Position numbers and translations under genes: made by a program
Part shown: one piece after another, positions 1 through 5,825 of the stretch
Layout: every line of letters begins with the position of its first letter
Position numbering within the stretch: position 1 is the stretch's first letter
The notes under the pieces: model-generated
What the model was told of the DNA's origin: nothing
Database searches by the model: none
What the model saw: the letters and a program-made list of their open reading frames with translations, nothing else
From: CAYVKM01 sp964452045
GTDB taxonomy: Bacteria; Calditrichota; Calditrichia; RBG-13-44-9
DNA: 5,825 nucleotides
NCBI GenBank assembly: GCA_964452045.1
Contig: CAYVKM010000141.1
Location: 1-5,825, forward strand
Reading direction: 5' to 3'

Positions 1-95
1 TAAACTTAATTATCATGTGGAAAAAGAATGAAATTTTGTCTCTTTCCTTGGTTAAGCCCTGATTAAAAACCGGATAATAAAGCATCTCATATCAA

Positions 96-126
96 ACTTA
101 CAGGCAACCTCAGGCTGCCTGTAAGT
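96..126 (-). terminator. Hairpin downstream of the minus-strand operon, probable terminator
   Basis: A perfect 11-bp inverted repeat (96-106 with 116-126, ACTTACAGGCA and its complement) encloses a 9-nt loop and begins 21 nt after the stop codon of the OB-module gene. Read on the minus strand the stem is followed by TTTGATATG, so the U-tract is short and interrupted. Position and stem length support a 3'-end structure, either an intrinsic terminator of modest strength or a stabilising hairpin. Plus-strand sequence after it is not T-rich, so termination in that direction is unlikely. Confidence 0.6.
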
Positions 127-147
127 CTCACACCTTGCTTATGATTT

Positions 148-2145
148 TTACTTGAGTAAGATCATCTTTTTTGATAATTTTACATTTTCACTCTGGAGTT
201 GATAGAAATATATACCCGATCCCACCGGATTACCTGCATCACTCGTCGCATCCCAATTTACGATATGTTCCCCTGCCGGGGCCGTAGCGTTATAGAGCAC
301 TTTCACCTGTCGGCCAAGGATATCATAAACTGCCACTTTAATTTTGGTGGTCCTGGGTACATTAAATTTTATGTAAGTGACAGGATTAAATGGATTGGGA
401 TAATTTTGTGACAGAGTAAATTGCTCGGCAATCTGCGGTAATTCATTTTCTATGCCTGTAACATGCCCAATGATATCATTATCATTACGCGGCAGAATTT
501 TATAATTACCAAAACTGAAATAATGCACGCCTATAAGCTGTTCAATTGTATCGTACATATGGAAGGTGGAATCAAGATTTCCGTTGAAAGCCGTGAAGGC
601 ATCGTCCACACGTACCGGTCCCGAATTATCATCGATTTCGAATTCTCCATAATTCCCCGGTGAATCCGGGAATGGATCAGTGACGGTGACATTGACTACC
701 TTAATTAGGACATCTTCGTATGCCTCTCCATTGGCACCACCAGTACCAATTTCACCAGTTGTAACCTGTATTGGATCAAAGACACCATAACCCGGAGTTA
801 TAACTGAAAAATTTGTAATATTCGCTAACCGGGTTACCCCATAATTTTCCTGCACTTCTCCCGTCACTGAAATCCAATCACCCTGAACAGGGGTATTATT
901 GGGATCGTAAACCCACATTCCATACCAGGCGCTGTCTTTTTCCTGAATATAATAATTATTGGTCCAATCAGCAGGATCTGTGGTTACCACGCCCTCAAGA
1001 GTAACTTCATAACCCTGAAAGGGTGAATTATCAACCGGATAACCCCAGGTATATTGGACATCCATAATATCCAAACCCTGATCCCGGATTACGTAGCTAT
1101 AAACAAATTGACTTGTATCACCCGGAAGCTGTGACATATCTCCTTCATTATCAATTGCCTTAATGAAATAGCGAACGTAAGAATTATTAGTTTGAGCAGG
1201 AATGGTGGCGGAAAAAGTATCAGCTACCGCATTAGTCATACTTACTGAAGTAAAAGATCCGTAATTAACGCTATACATAACCTCTGCTGATGCTACAGAT
1301 ACATTATCTACGATAACCGCCGAAATCTCAACATTATCAGAAGAAACAGGTACTCCAGGATCCCGGGACACATCAGTAATCGTTGGTGGATTGGTTAATA
1401 TATCAATGTAGGAATCGTTTCTGGGATTAATGGTAAAATAAGCCGAGCCCACATCCCGGGTAAAGCCGGTTACATTTATTCTAGTCCCATTGGAAGGCCA
1501 GGGATTCAACCCTGCGTTAAACTGTAGTCGATAAAACAAGAAATAATCATCAATATAACCATTCCCGCTACCATCGGTAATAACGGCAATATTGCCACTA
1601 AAATTGTTATTAGTGACGGTTGAATTCTCTAGACGGACATTCATAGATTCCCACTGCTCTCCAGCTCCATGGGTTTCAATATCAGCACAGGTTAATATTC
1701 TAGGGGCCGGCAGGGCATTTCCACTGGAGACTATTGTCACTGGAATTGGGGGATTAGTCGGTATATTCAATTGAGTCAAACCAGTATAGGTGGTAACAAC
1801 TCCTGTGAAATAACAGAAATCTGCTTCCTGTACGAAACCAAACAGGGTATTCACTTCAAAGCTATCGTCCTGAATGATAAAAAATCCTGACCAGGGATCC
1901 TGCGTTCCGTCAGTGATATAACAGGCCCAGCGGGCGCCCACATATAATTCCCGTACGCCATGCTGTACATATCCGCCAACCACTACCGTATCTCCATCAT
2001 ATAAAGATACCTGGGATGAATCCGGATTGGGCACCCACTGCAGATCGTGAATCGAAACCGTGTCATATACTGCTTGTGAGAAAGAAACTTGTGGCAGGAA
2101 TAATAAAACTAATAAAACAGTCACGATAGTACATGTTAATTTCAT
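148..2145 (-). CDS. Secreted protein with two YhcR-like OB-fold modules, an Ig-like domain and a T9SS sorting domain
   Basis: This 665-residue protein starts with a Sec signal peptide (residues 1-23, hydrophobic core 7-18, likely cut after SFS leaving Q24). Module 1 (about 45-250) and module 2 (about 375-560) share one layout. Each has a beta-rich OB-like segment with a TGxV...YGLTQL-type strand (114-126; 428-440), then a W/YE..(L/N)V+..N.TVT segment (165-178; 476-489), and each closes with PRND (241-244; 552-555). They resemble the OB folds of YhcR-type extracellular nucleases, but I see no nuclease domain. An Ig-like domain starting NPPTITDVS (252-348) separates them. Residues 575-665 form a T9SS type A-like sorting domain: QNYPNPFNP, VAVYDILGRQV, SGIYFYQL and terminal KKMILLK. 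It is the second gene of an operon. A surface or released binding protein is inferred; the ligand is unknown. Confidence 0.9.
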   Translation of the reverse strand: MKLTCTIVTVLLVLLFLPQVSFSQAVYDTVSIHDLQWVPNPDSSQVSLYDGDTVVVGGYVQHGVRELYVGARWACYITDGTQDPWSGFFIIQDDSFEVNTLFGFVQEADFCYFTGVVTTYTGLTQLNIPTNPPIPVTIVSSGNALPAPRILTCADIETHGAGEQWESMNVRLENSTVTNNNFSGNIAVITDGSGNGYIDDYFLFYRLQFNAGLNPWPSNGTRINVTGFTRDVGSAYFTINPRNDSYIDILTNPPTITDVSRDPGVPVSSDNVEISAVIVDNVSVASAEVMYSVNYGSFTSVSMTNAVADTFSATIPAQTNNSYVRYFIKAIDNEGDMSQLPGDTSQFVYSYVIRDQGLDIMDVQYTWGYPVDNSPFQGYEVTLEGVVTTDPADWTNNYYIQEKDSAWYGMWVYDPNNTPVQGDWISVTGEVQENYGVTRLANITNFSVITPGYGVFDPIQVTTGEIGTGGANGEAYEDVLIKVVNVTVTDPFPDSPGNYGEFEIDDNSGPVRVDDAFTAFNGNLDSTFHMYDTIEQLIGVHYFSFGNYKILPRNDNDIIGHVTGIENELPQIAEQFTLSQNYPNPFNPVTYIKFNVPRTTKIKVAVYDILGRQVKVLYNATAPAGEHIVNWDATSDAGNPVGSGIYFYQLQSENVKLSKKMILLK

Positions 2146-2152
2146 AGGTAAT

Positions 2153-2158
2153 CCTCCT
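2153..2158 (-). promoter_or_regulatory. Strong Shine-Dalgarno sequence for the OB-module gene
   Basis: The minus strand reads AGGAGG seven nt before the ATG at 2145-2143. This full-consensus site fixes the start codon and agrees with the signal peptide beginning there. It lies in the 56-nt gap after the upstream gene, where no terminator hairpin is visible, so translation can restart on a shared transcript. Confidence 0.9.
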
Positions 2159-2201
2159 AGTTAAAATGTTAGATAAAAAAATTAATCGGGTTTACTCTTA
2201 T

Positions 2202-4358
2202 TTATTTTATGACTACAAACTTCCCTCTGAAAATCTCACCACTTTCCAGATCTTTAACGGTAAAGAGATATAGACCTGTGGCTAATGCCTGATCGTTACT
2301 GGTTACCAGGTCCCAGGCATGCTCACCGCCAGAGAAAATTGTCGATCTATCCGTGGGTGAAAACTCTCTGAACCATCTGATATCTTTTCCATCATAGTTA
2401 ATAGATTCGTGGGTAAATTGGTCAACCATATCGCCTGCAAGGGTATATATCCTGACTTCACACCTGGAAGGTAGGTTAAAGAACACAATCTTTCGTTCTC
2501 TTTCAAAAGTTCCATCCCACAGGGCATTGCCACGATAGGGGTTGGGATATACACCTACCTTTCTTCTTTCCTGTGCTGGCATAGGAGGAGTCCCCGGAAC
2601 GACAATAACTGAGTTTTGTAATTTGCTGCTCTCTAAACTTGGCAGGTTTATTTTTTGATCACCACTATCAAATGCAGTGATGGCAAAAGCATACTGCCAT
2701 CCGTTATGAAGATTATCGATTTCCAGTTCATAGGTATAGAGAATGGTATCCAAAATACCGCTTTCCGGATTAATATCAATCTCCTCAATAGGCGTTTCAA
2801 GACGAATGCTATCCAGACCGGTATCATAGAAGAGTCGATCCTTTAAATCATATTCTCTGATTAGTTTCATGTTATTCAGGATACCATCCGGCGATCGATC
2901 ATCACCCAGAAAAGAACGATAGATTCTGAACCCTTCAAAATCATGCAATTTTGAAATCAGATCAATGGATTCTTCGGCACGTTGGTCCCAACGCAAGGTT
3001 ACTTTTCCATCGCCTGGAATAACCTTCAGGCGTGGTGGCGTTGGAGGTGTTGGTAAAATATATCGATCAAGTACCCCATTAGGAATTACATCTTCAGTGG
3101 AATCCGTCCCCAGATAATCCAAAATACCATTGCGGTTGGTATCCTCTCCGTAATAAGCACGATAAGCCCAACCGGAATTTTCGAAAAGATTCTTCTTTAC
3201 TTTCTCACTATCACGGTTTGCGGGTATATCATTATCATTACCGAACTCCTTGGCGCAGATGACGGCATAAACAACATTGACAGATGAGTCGGGAGGTAGC
3301 GTAGCAAAAGGACCAGTGGAAATAAGGCTCATGCGGTTTCCCGGTTTTTGAAAAATATTCGCCACAAAATAATTTTCATTCATAGAGGTTTCCATGCGGG
3401 CATAGCGACTGGCCTCGTCTCCCGGCGCACGATCTTCATCGGTATCCCCACCAGAAAACAACCACCACTGGTGAGTGGCATCGCCTTGGTATACTGCATC
3501 ATTCCCCACAGGATCGGCACCCAACAGTGCCATTGAAACATAACTATTACTGAATCCCCGATCGCCACTATGATCGTAGCAGTATACCATTTTCATGGAA
3601 TCGTTATCAACATATCCCACACCAGCATATAGATAGAAAGGAGAGCCAACCCGCGGCGGTGTGATATTGGTATTTCTTACCACCAAATCTGCCCACATCC
3701 CAACATGCAAATCTTTTAATGTGTCTTTCTGTCCGCCATATCCAACATTGGTAATAGTATAATTAAATATGACAAAAGCATCGGCGAAGGGGTAATTCCA
3801 GGCGTAGGTTTCCAAATGGACCGCAATACCCAATGGCTGATGATAAGGGATAGGTATAGTCGTCCCTGGAACTGTAATATTAGTATCTGAAAAGTCGCAA
3901 CGAAAATCCTGATGACTAACTGCATTGGGTGCATAATATTTATTATCCTCCAGGGAAGACGACTCAATAACCCGGTCCGTTAGCTCCGCAGTATTGGTAA
4001 ATTCAAAATTGGCATTAACACCTCCCAGACTGGGGATATTGAATGCTCCGGTGGTTACCCTCGTTCCAGAAGGTGTCTTTCCTCCAACCCAAAGCCCCCC
4101 TACAAAAATATGTTCAATACCAGAGCCTTTCGGATATTCACAGGAAGGTTGATCTACTGGAGATTGTTCCACAAAACCGTCCCCAAAGGTGCCGTAATTG
4201 GTGATAGTTATCCCAATATTTCCGGTCGTAGTATATTTTGAATTATCATCAACCATTGGTTTTAAGAAGCGAGGATCAACAGGTAGATTTTGTGATGAGA
4301 GGTTTGAAAAAAGAAAGACAAGGATTGCAAAAATAGAGACAGAAAACCTACTATTCAT
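2202..4358 (-). CDS. Uncharacterised secreted protein with fibronectin III domain and T9SS-like C-terminus
   Basis: This 718-residue protein begins with a Sec signal peptide (residues 1-22, core 9-17, likely cut after LSS leaving Q23). The large N-terminal part (about 40-400) is beta-rich, with the segments GNIGITITNYGTFG (46-59) and GSGIEHIFVGGLWVGG (78-93); I recall such segments in uncharacterised FCB-group proteins but cannot name a family. DTNRNGILD (406-414) has the Dx(N/D)xNGxxD spacing of a calcium-binding loop, and a looser one (EDVIPNGVLD) follows at 422-431. A proline linker (436-442) leads into a fibronectin III-like domain (about 441-585, with VTLRWD and FEGFRIYRS). The C-terminus (600-718) is a divergent T9SS-type domain: YPNP, VRIYTLAGDMV, ATGLYLFTVKD and terminal KFVVIK. 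It is the first gene of the operon. Its Shine-Dalgarno is weak (GGGA, 5 nt from ATG). Function unknown; a structural or adhesive surface role is only inference. Confidence 0.88.
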   Translation of the reverse strand: MNSRFSVSIFAILVFLFSNLSSQNLPVDPRFLKPMVDDNSKYTTTGNIGITITNYGTFGDGFVEQSPVDQPSCEYPKGSGIEHIFVGGLWVGGKTPSGTRVTTGAFNIPSLGGVNANFEFTNTAELTDRVIESSSLEDNKYYAPNAVSHQDFRCDFSDTNITVPGTTIPIPYHQPLGIAVHLETYAWNYPFADAFVIFNYTITNVGYGGQKDTLKDLHVGMWADLVVRNTNITPPRVGSPFYLYAGVGYVDNDSMKMVYCYDHSGDRGFSNSYVSMALLGADPVGNDAVYQGDATHQWWLFSGGDTDEDRAPGDEASRYARMETSMNENYFVANIFQKPGNRMSLISTGPFATLPPDSSVNVVYAVICAKEFGNDNDIPANRDSEKVKKNLFENSGWAYRAYYGEDTNRNGILDYLGTDSTEDVIPNGVLDRYILPTPPTPPRLKVIPGDGKVTLRWDQRAEESIDLISKLHDFEGFRIYRSFLGDDRSPDGILNNMKLIREYDLKDRLFYDTGLDSIRLETPIEEIDINPESGILDTILYTYELEIDNLHNGWQYAFAITAFDSGDQKINLPSLESSKLQNSVIVVPGTPPMPAQERRKVGVYPNPYRGNALWDGTFERERKIVFFNLPSRCEVRIYTLAGDMVDQFTHESINYDGKDIRWFREFSPTDRSTIFSGGEHAWDLVTSNDQALATGLYLFTVKDLESGEIFRGKFVVIK

Positions 4359-4409
4359 AAATATCCCGGAACATTAAAATCGACTGATTTAATGGCGATC
4401 TTTGAGATT

Positions 4410-4481
4410 TTGAAGCTTTTAAAATAGGACAGTATTAGTATAAATTAAAATCATATAATCGGAGAATAAGTGTAGCTTCAA
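4410..4481 (-). repeat. 8-bp inverted repeat in the putative operon leader
   Basis: TTGAAGCT (4410-4417) and AGCTTCAA (4474-4481) are perfect complements separated by 56 nt. Both lie between the predicted transcription start (about 4494) and the ATG at 4358, so they could pair in the roughly 135-nt leader RNA. The arms do not extend beyond 8 bp and the sequence is AT-rich, so chance pairing is quite possible. Confidence 0.25.
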
Positions 4482-4500
4482 TCTATTACAAGTTCAAAGG

Positions 4501-4529
4501 AAAATACAATTCTAAGATGATTTTGTCAA
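4501..4529 (-). promoter_or_regulatory. Sigma-70-type promoter candidate for the secreted-protein operon
   Basis: On the minus strand a perfect -35 hexamer TTGACA (4529-4524) is followed after exactly 17 nt by TATTTT (4506-4501), which matches four of six positions of TATAAT. The start of transcription would be near 4494, giving a leader of about 135 nt before the ATG at 4358. An A/T-rich stretch lies upstream of the -35 (about 4540-4565) and could act as an UP element. The Bacteroidetes TAnnTTTG element was not found here. Confidence 0.6.
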
Positions 4530-5024
4530 TACCGAAAGTAAAAAAAATAACATAACTTTTAAAAAAGACAGGATTGTAATTACGCAGCTTTAATCATAAG
4601 CTTTCATTTATCTCAAAATTTCTGAAAATTAAAGTGGACCGATAAAAAATGGCGGTTTAGTTTAAAACCAAAATCATGTATGTAAATCCCATTAAAGCAG
4701 AATTGGATCTGCATTAAGATAGAAAATGTATTCTATGAACTAGGCTAACATAGATGAGCTATAGGATTTTCATGAATGTACATTTTATTAGGAAATAACT
4801 GTATATGTTATTCATGAGAGTTTCTTAAATGGGAAATGGACAAAATGCATCTTATTAGTATAAAAAAATAATTTAAAGTGAAAATCCCAAAACAGAAGAA
4901 AATGGAAATTAAGGCAAAATTTAATTAATACTAAAATAGAAATAGACCAGATTAGATAATCCAAAATATTATACGGAAGCAACTATAAATAATACTAATG
5001 ACTTATCCCATAAATCTTTTTTGT
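4530..5024. other. AT-rich intergenic stretch with no recognisable gene
   Basis: About 500 bp between two outward-facing promoter candidates contain no convincing reading frame, tRNA or Rho-independent terminator. Base composition is clearly more A/T-rich than the flanking genes. It holds several short inverted repeats between 4692 and 4812, copies of the octamer ATTAGTAT (4854-4861, and reversed at 4992-4999, with a further copy at 4434-4441 just outside), and a segment at 4571-4593 resembling 5653-5676. It may contain regulatory sites or a small RNA, or be a degenerated gene; the sequence alone does not decide. Confidence 0.6.
4692..4736. repeat. Two adjacent short hairpins
   Basis: The first dyad pairs TTAA-A-GCAGA (4692-4701) with TCTGC-A-TTAA (4708-4717), interrupted only by an A/A mismatch, around a 6-nt loop. 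The second pairs ATAGAA (4719-4724) with TTCTAT (4731-4736), also around 6 nt. Neither is followed by a T-run, so they are not terminators. Repeats of this size are expected occasionally by chance in DNA this rich in A and T. Confidence 0.3.
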
Positions 5025-5053
5025 TTGACAAATTTAATCAATTTTTCTAAATT
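5025..5053 (+). promoter_or_regulatory. Sigma-70-type promoter candidate for the RsbW-like gene
   Basis: A perfect -35 hexamer TTGACA (5025-5030) is separated by 17 nt from TAAATT (5048-5053), which matches four of six positions of TATAAT. Predicted transcription would begin near 5060, leaving a short leader of about 25 nt before the ATG at 5086. The -35 is preceded by the T-rich run CTTTTTTGTT. The architecture mirrors the divergent candidate at 4501-4529. Confidence 0.6.
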
Positions 5054-5085
5054 GAATTCGCATCAAAAATTTAAAAGCATAATAG

Positions 5086-5520
5086 ATGAAAAGTAAAGAT
5101 ACAAATCATAAAATAGATGAGGATACTCTAATCATTTCAAGTGATCTGGCTGAGATAAAAAAAGTTGAAAATTTCTCACAGAAAGTATCCAAAAAAGCAA
5201 CGTTCAATGAGGATAAATCAGATAATCTGGCAATTGTTCTTACGGAACTGGTTAACAATGCCATATTACACGGAAATAAGAATAATCCTAAGAAAAGTGT
5301 TACATTGAAGGCGTTTTATTACCAGAAATATATCCGAGTATCGGTCAGGGATCAGGGCGATGGATTTAATCCGGAGAAACTTCAGGATCCGACGGACCCG
5401 GAAAATATCTGGAAAGAAAGCGGACGGGGAATCTTTTTGGTGAGAAATTTAATCGACAAAGTTGAGTTTTTCCCTTCCAGCACCGGGACAGAAATAGTTA
5501 TAACCCAGTTTATTAATTAA
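5086..5520 (+). CDS. RsbW/SpoIIAB-like anti-sigma factor, histidine kinase-type ATPase fold (serine kinase)
   Basis: This 144-residue cytoplasmic protein is a single GHKL (HATPase_c_2-type) ATPase domain, the usual length for RsbW and SpoIIAB. The N box is ELVNNAILHGN (residues 54-64); E54 and N58 correspond to the catalytic base and Mg-binding Asn of the family. The G1 box is VRDQGDGFNP (87-96, DxGxG), and the ATP lid/G2 box is SGRGIFLVR (112-120). Nothing needed for ATP binding looks missing. Family members typically bind a sigma factor and phosphorylate a STAS-domain antagonist; some instead act in other partner-switching pathways. No STAS, PP2C phosphatase or sigma gene is visible here. 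A TAG stop lies directly before the ATG, so the frame cannot extend upstream, and no other Met codon exists in it. There is no recognisable Shine-Dalgarno. No clear terminator follows. Confidence 0.9.
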   Translation: MKSKDTNHKIDEDTLIISSDLAEIKKVENFSQKVSKKATFNEDKSDNLAIVLTELVNNAILHGNKNNPKKSVTLKAFYYQKYIRVSVRDQGDGFNPEKLQDPTDPENIWKESGRGIFLVRNLIDKVEFFPSSTGTEIVITQFIN

Positions 5521-5652
5521 CCCAGGATTATGCCACAATTGATTTACAAACCTCGCTTTAACAACATCGATTTATTCAATTATCCCAATAAATATTTCCT
5601 AAATATCTCGAAGATAAAAACTGATAAAAGAAAATATTTTTTCGTTTGAAAT

Positions 5653-5676
5653 GGAATTGTAATAAGCAAGCTTTAA
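5653..5676. repeat. Near-copy of an intergenic segment at 4571-4593
   Basis: This 24-nt segment aligns with 4571-4593 in the same orientation at 19 of 23 positions with one single-base gap. Both share GGA, TTGTAAT and AGCTTTAA blocks in the same order. This copy lies 70-93 nt before the ATG of the downstream exported protein, the usual distance for a promoter or operator. The other copy has no gene directly downstream. Low complexity makes chance similarity possible. Confidence 0.3.
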
Positions 5677-5736
5677 GTTTTAAATCTTGTAAGATATGGG
5701 CTGAATTAAACCAATAATCATCAAACACTAAACAAC

Positions 5737-5741
5737 GGAGG
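5737..5741 (+). promoter_or_regulatory. Shine-Dalgarno sequence for the 3'-edge gene
   Basis: GGAGG lies 4 nt before the ATG at 5746-5748. It supports that start codon, and the codons that follow encode a textbook signal peptide. No clear -35/-10 pair could be assigned in the 225 bp upstream. Confidence 0.85.
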
Positions 5742-5745
5742 TACT

Positions 5746-5825
5746 ATGAAGCGCTTTGTTTTTTTACTAATTTTATTATTAGTTGGCATAGGCATCGCCT
5801 ATGGCAGCACCGTAAAGGGTATCGT
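5746..5825 (+). CDS. Exported protein, N-terminal fragment (truncated by window edge)
   Basis: Only the first 26 codons and two bases of the next are present, with the frame still open. The protein starts MKR followed by a long hydrophobic stretch (residues 4-17, FVFLLILLL and onward) and AYG at 18-20, a Sec signal peptide with likely cleavage after G20. The mature start would be STVKGIV. A short 'xVxGxV' strand directly after the signal is how carboxypeptidase-regulatory-like domains begin in many TonB-dependent receptors and surface proteins of the FCB group, but seven residues are too few to assign one. The gene runs in the same direction as the RsbW-like gene after a 225-bp gap, so co-transcription is uncertain. 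Confidence 0.8.
   Translation, partial: MKRFVFLLILLLVGIGIAYGSTVKGI

Noticed and set aside
1..16. Minus-strand ATG at 16-14 (MIIKF...) as the start of another gene running off the window
   Set aside because: Only five codons are visible and there is no Shine-Dalgarno before it.
199..1774. Plus-strand open frames of 60-70 codons at 199-411, 463-663 and 1592-1774
   Set aside because: They lie wholly inside the 665-residue secreted-protein gene on the other strand, have no Shine-Dalgarno or domain, and read as antisense of a clearly coding sequence.
2146..2201. Terminator between the two secreted-protein genes
   Set aside because: The minus strand contains a run of seven T but no GC-rich stem precedes it, so co-transcription is favoured.
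2303..3967. Short frames on both strands within 2303-3967, up to 83 codons
   Set aside because: All overlap the 718-residue gene whose signal peptide, fibronectin III and C-terminal domains are intact across the whole span. They are shadow frames.
4530..5024. CRISPR array, tRNA or insertion-sequence remnant in the intergenic region
   Set aside because: There are no regularly spaced long repeats, no T-loop or acceptor-like sequence, and no long terminal inverted repeats or transposase-like frame.
5597..5640. Terminator after the RsbW-like gene (TATCT-CGA-AGATA followed by A/T-rich sequence)
   Set aside because: The stem is only 5 bp and AT-rich, lies about 85 nt after the stop, and has no adjacent T-run in the plus direction.
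5646..5695. Promoter for the exported-protein gene (TTGAAA at 5646 or TTGTAA at 5657 with TTAAAT or TAAGAT downstream)
   Set aside because: No combination gives a good -35 and -10 with 16-18 nt spacing, so it was not called.

Overview
The window looks like a low-G+C chromosomal segment from a Gram-negative bacterium of the wider FCB group, outside the classical Bacteroidetes. Candidates are Ca. Marinimicrobia, Calditrichota, Ignavibacteria or a similar lineage. Two large secreted proteins end in type IX secretion (T9SS)-style C-terminal domains; one carries the 'QNYPNPFNP' signature common in those phyla. Two genes have strong Shine-Dalgarno sequences and two upstream regions fit a sigma-70 TTGACA-N17 promoter, both unlike typical Bacteroidetes. 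The phylum assignment is an inference from motifs, not a database match.

Layout. Bases 1-95 hold no supportable gene. A perfect 11-bp hairpin (96-126) follows the end of a two-gene minus-strand operon. In transcription order the operon is a 718-residue secreted protein (4358-2202), then a 665-residue secreted protein (2145-148) 56 bp downstream. A promoter candidate lies at 4501-4529. Bases 4359-5085 form a 727-bp AT-rich divergent intergenic region with outward-facing promoter candidates near its two ends and no gene between them. On the plus strand, a second promoter candidate (5025-5053) precedes a 144-residue RsbW-like anti-sigma factor/serine kinase (5086-5520). After a 225-bp gap comes the start of another exported protein (from 5746), cut by the window edge.

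How the genes relate. The two minus-strand genes are probably co-transcribed and both probably exported by Sec and then T9SS to the cell surface or medium. The first is an uncharacterised fibronectin-III-containing protein. The second has two copies of an OB-fold module like those in YhcR-type extracellular nucleases, but no nuclease domain is recognisable. The RsbW-like protein is a cytoplasmic regulator with no partner visible nearby, and nothing in the sequence ties it to the secreted proteins. I see no mobile element, CRISPR array, tRNA or rRNA. No clearly new system is evident. The items most worth a second look are the duplicated OB-fold modules, the predicted glutamine N-termini of both cargo proteins, the orphan kinase and the unexplained intergenic region.
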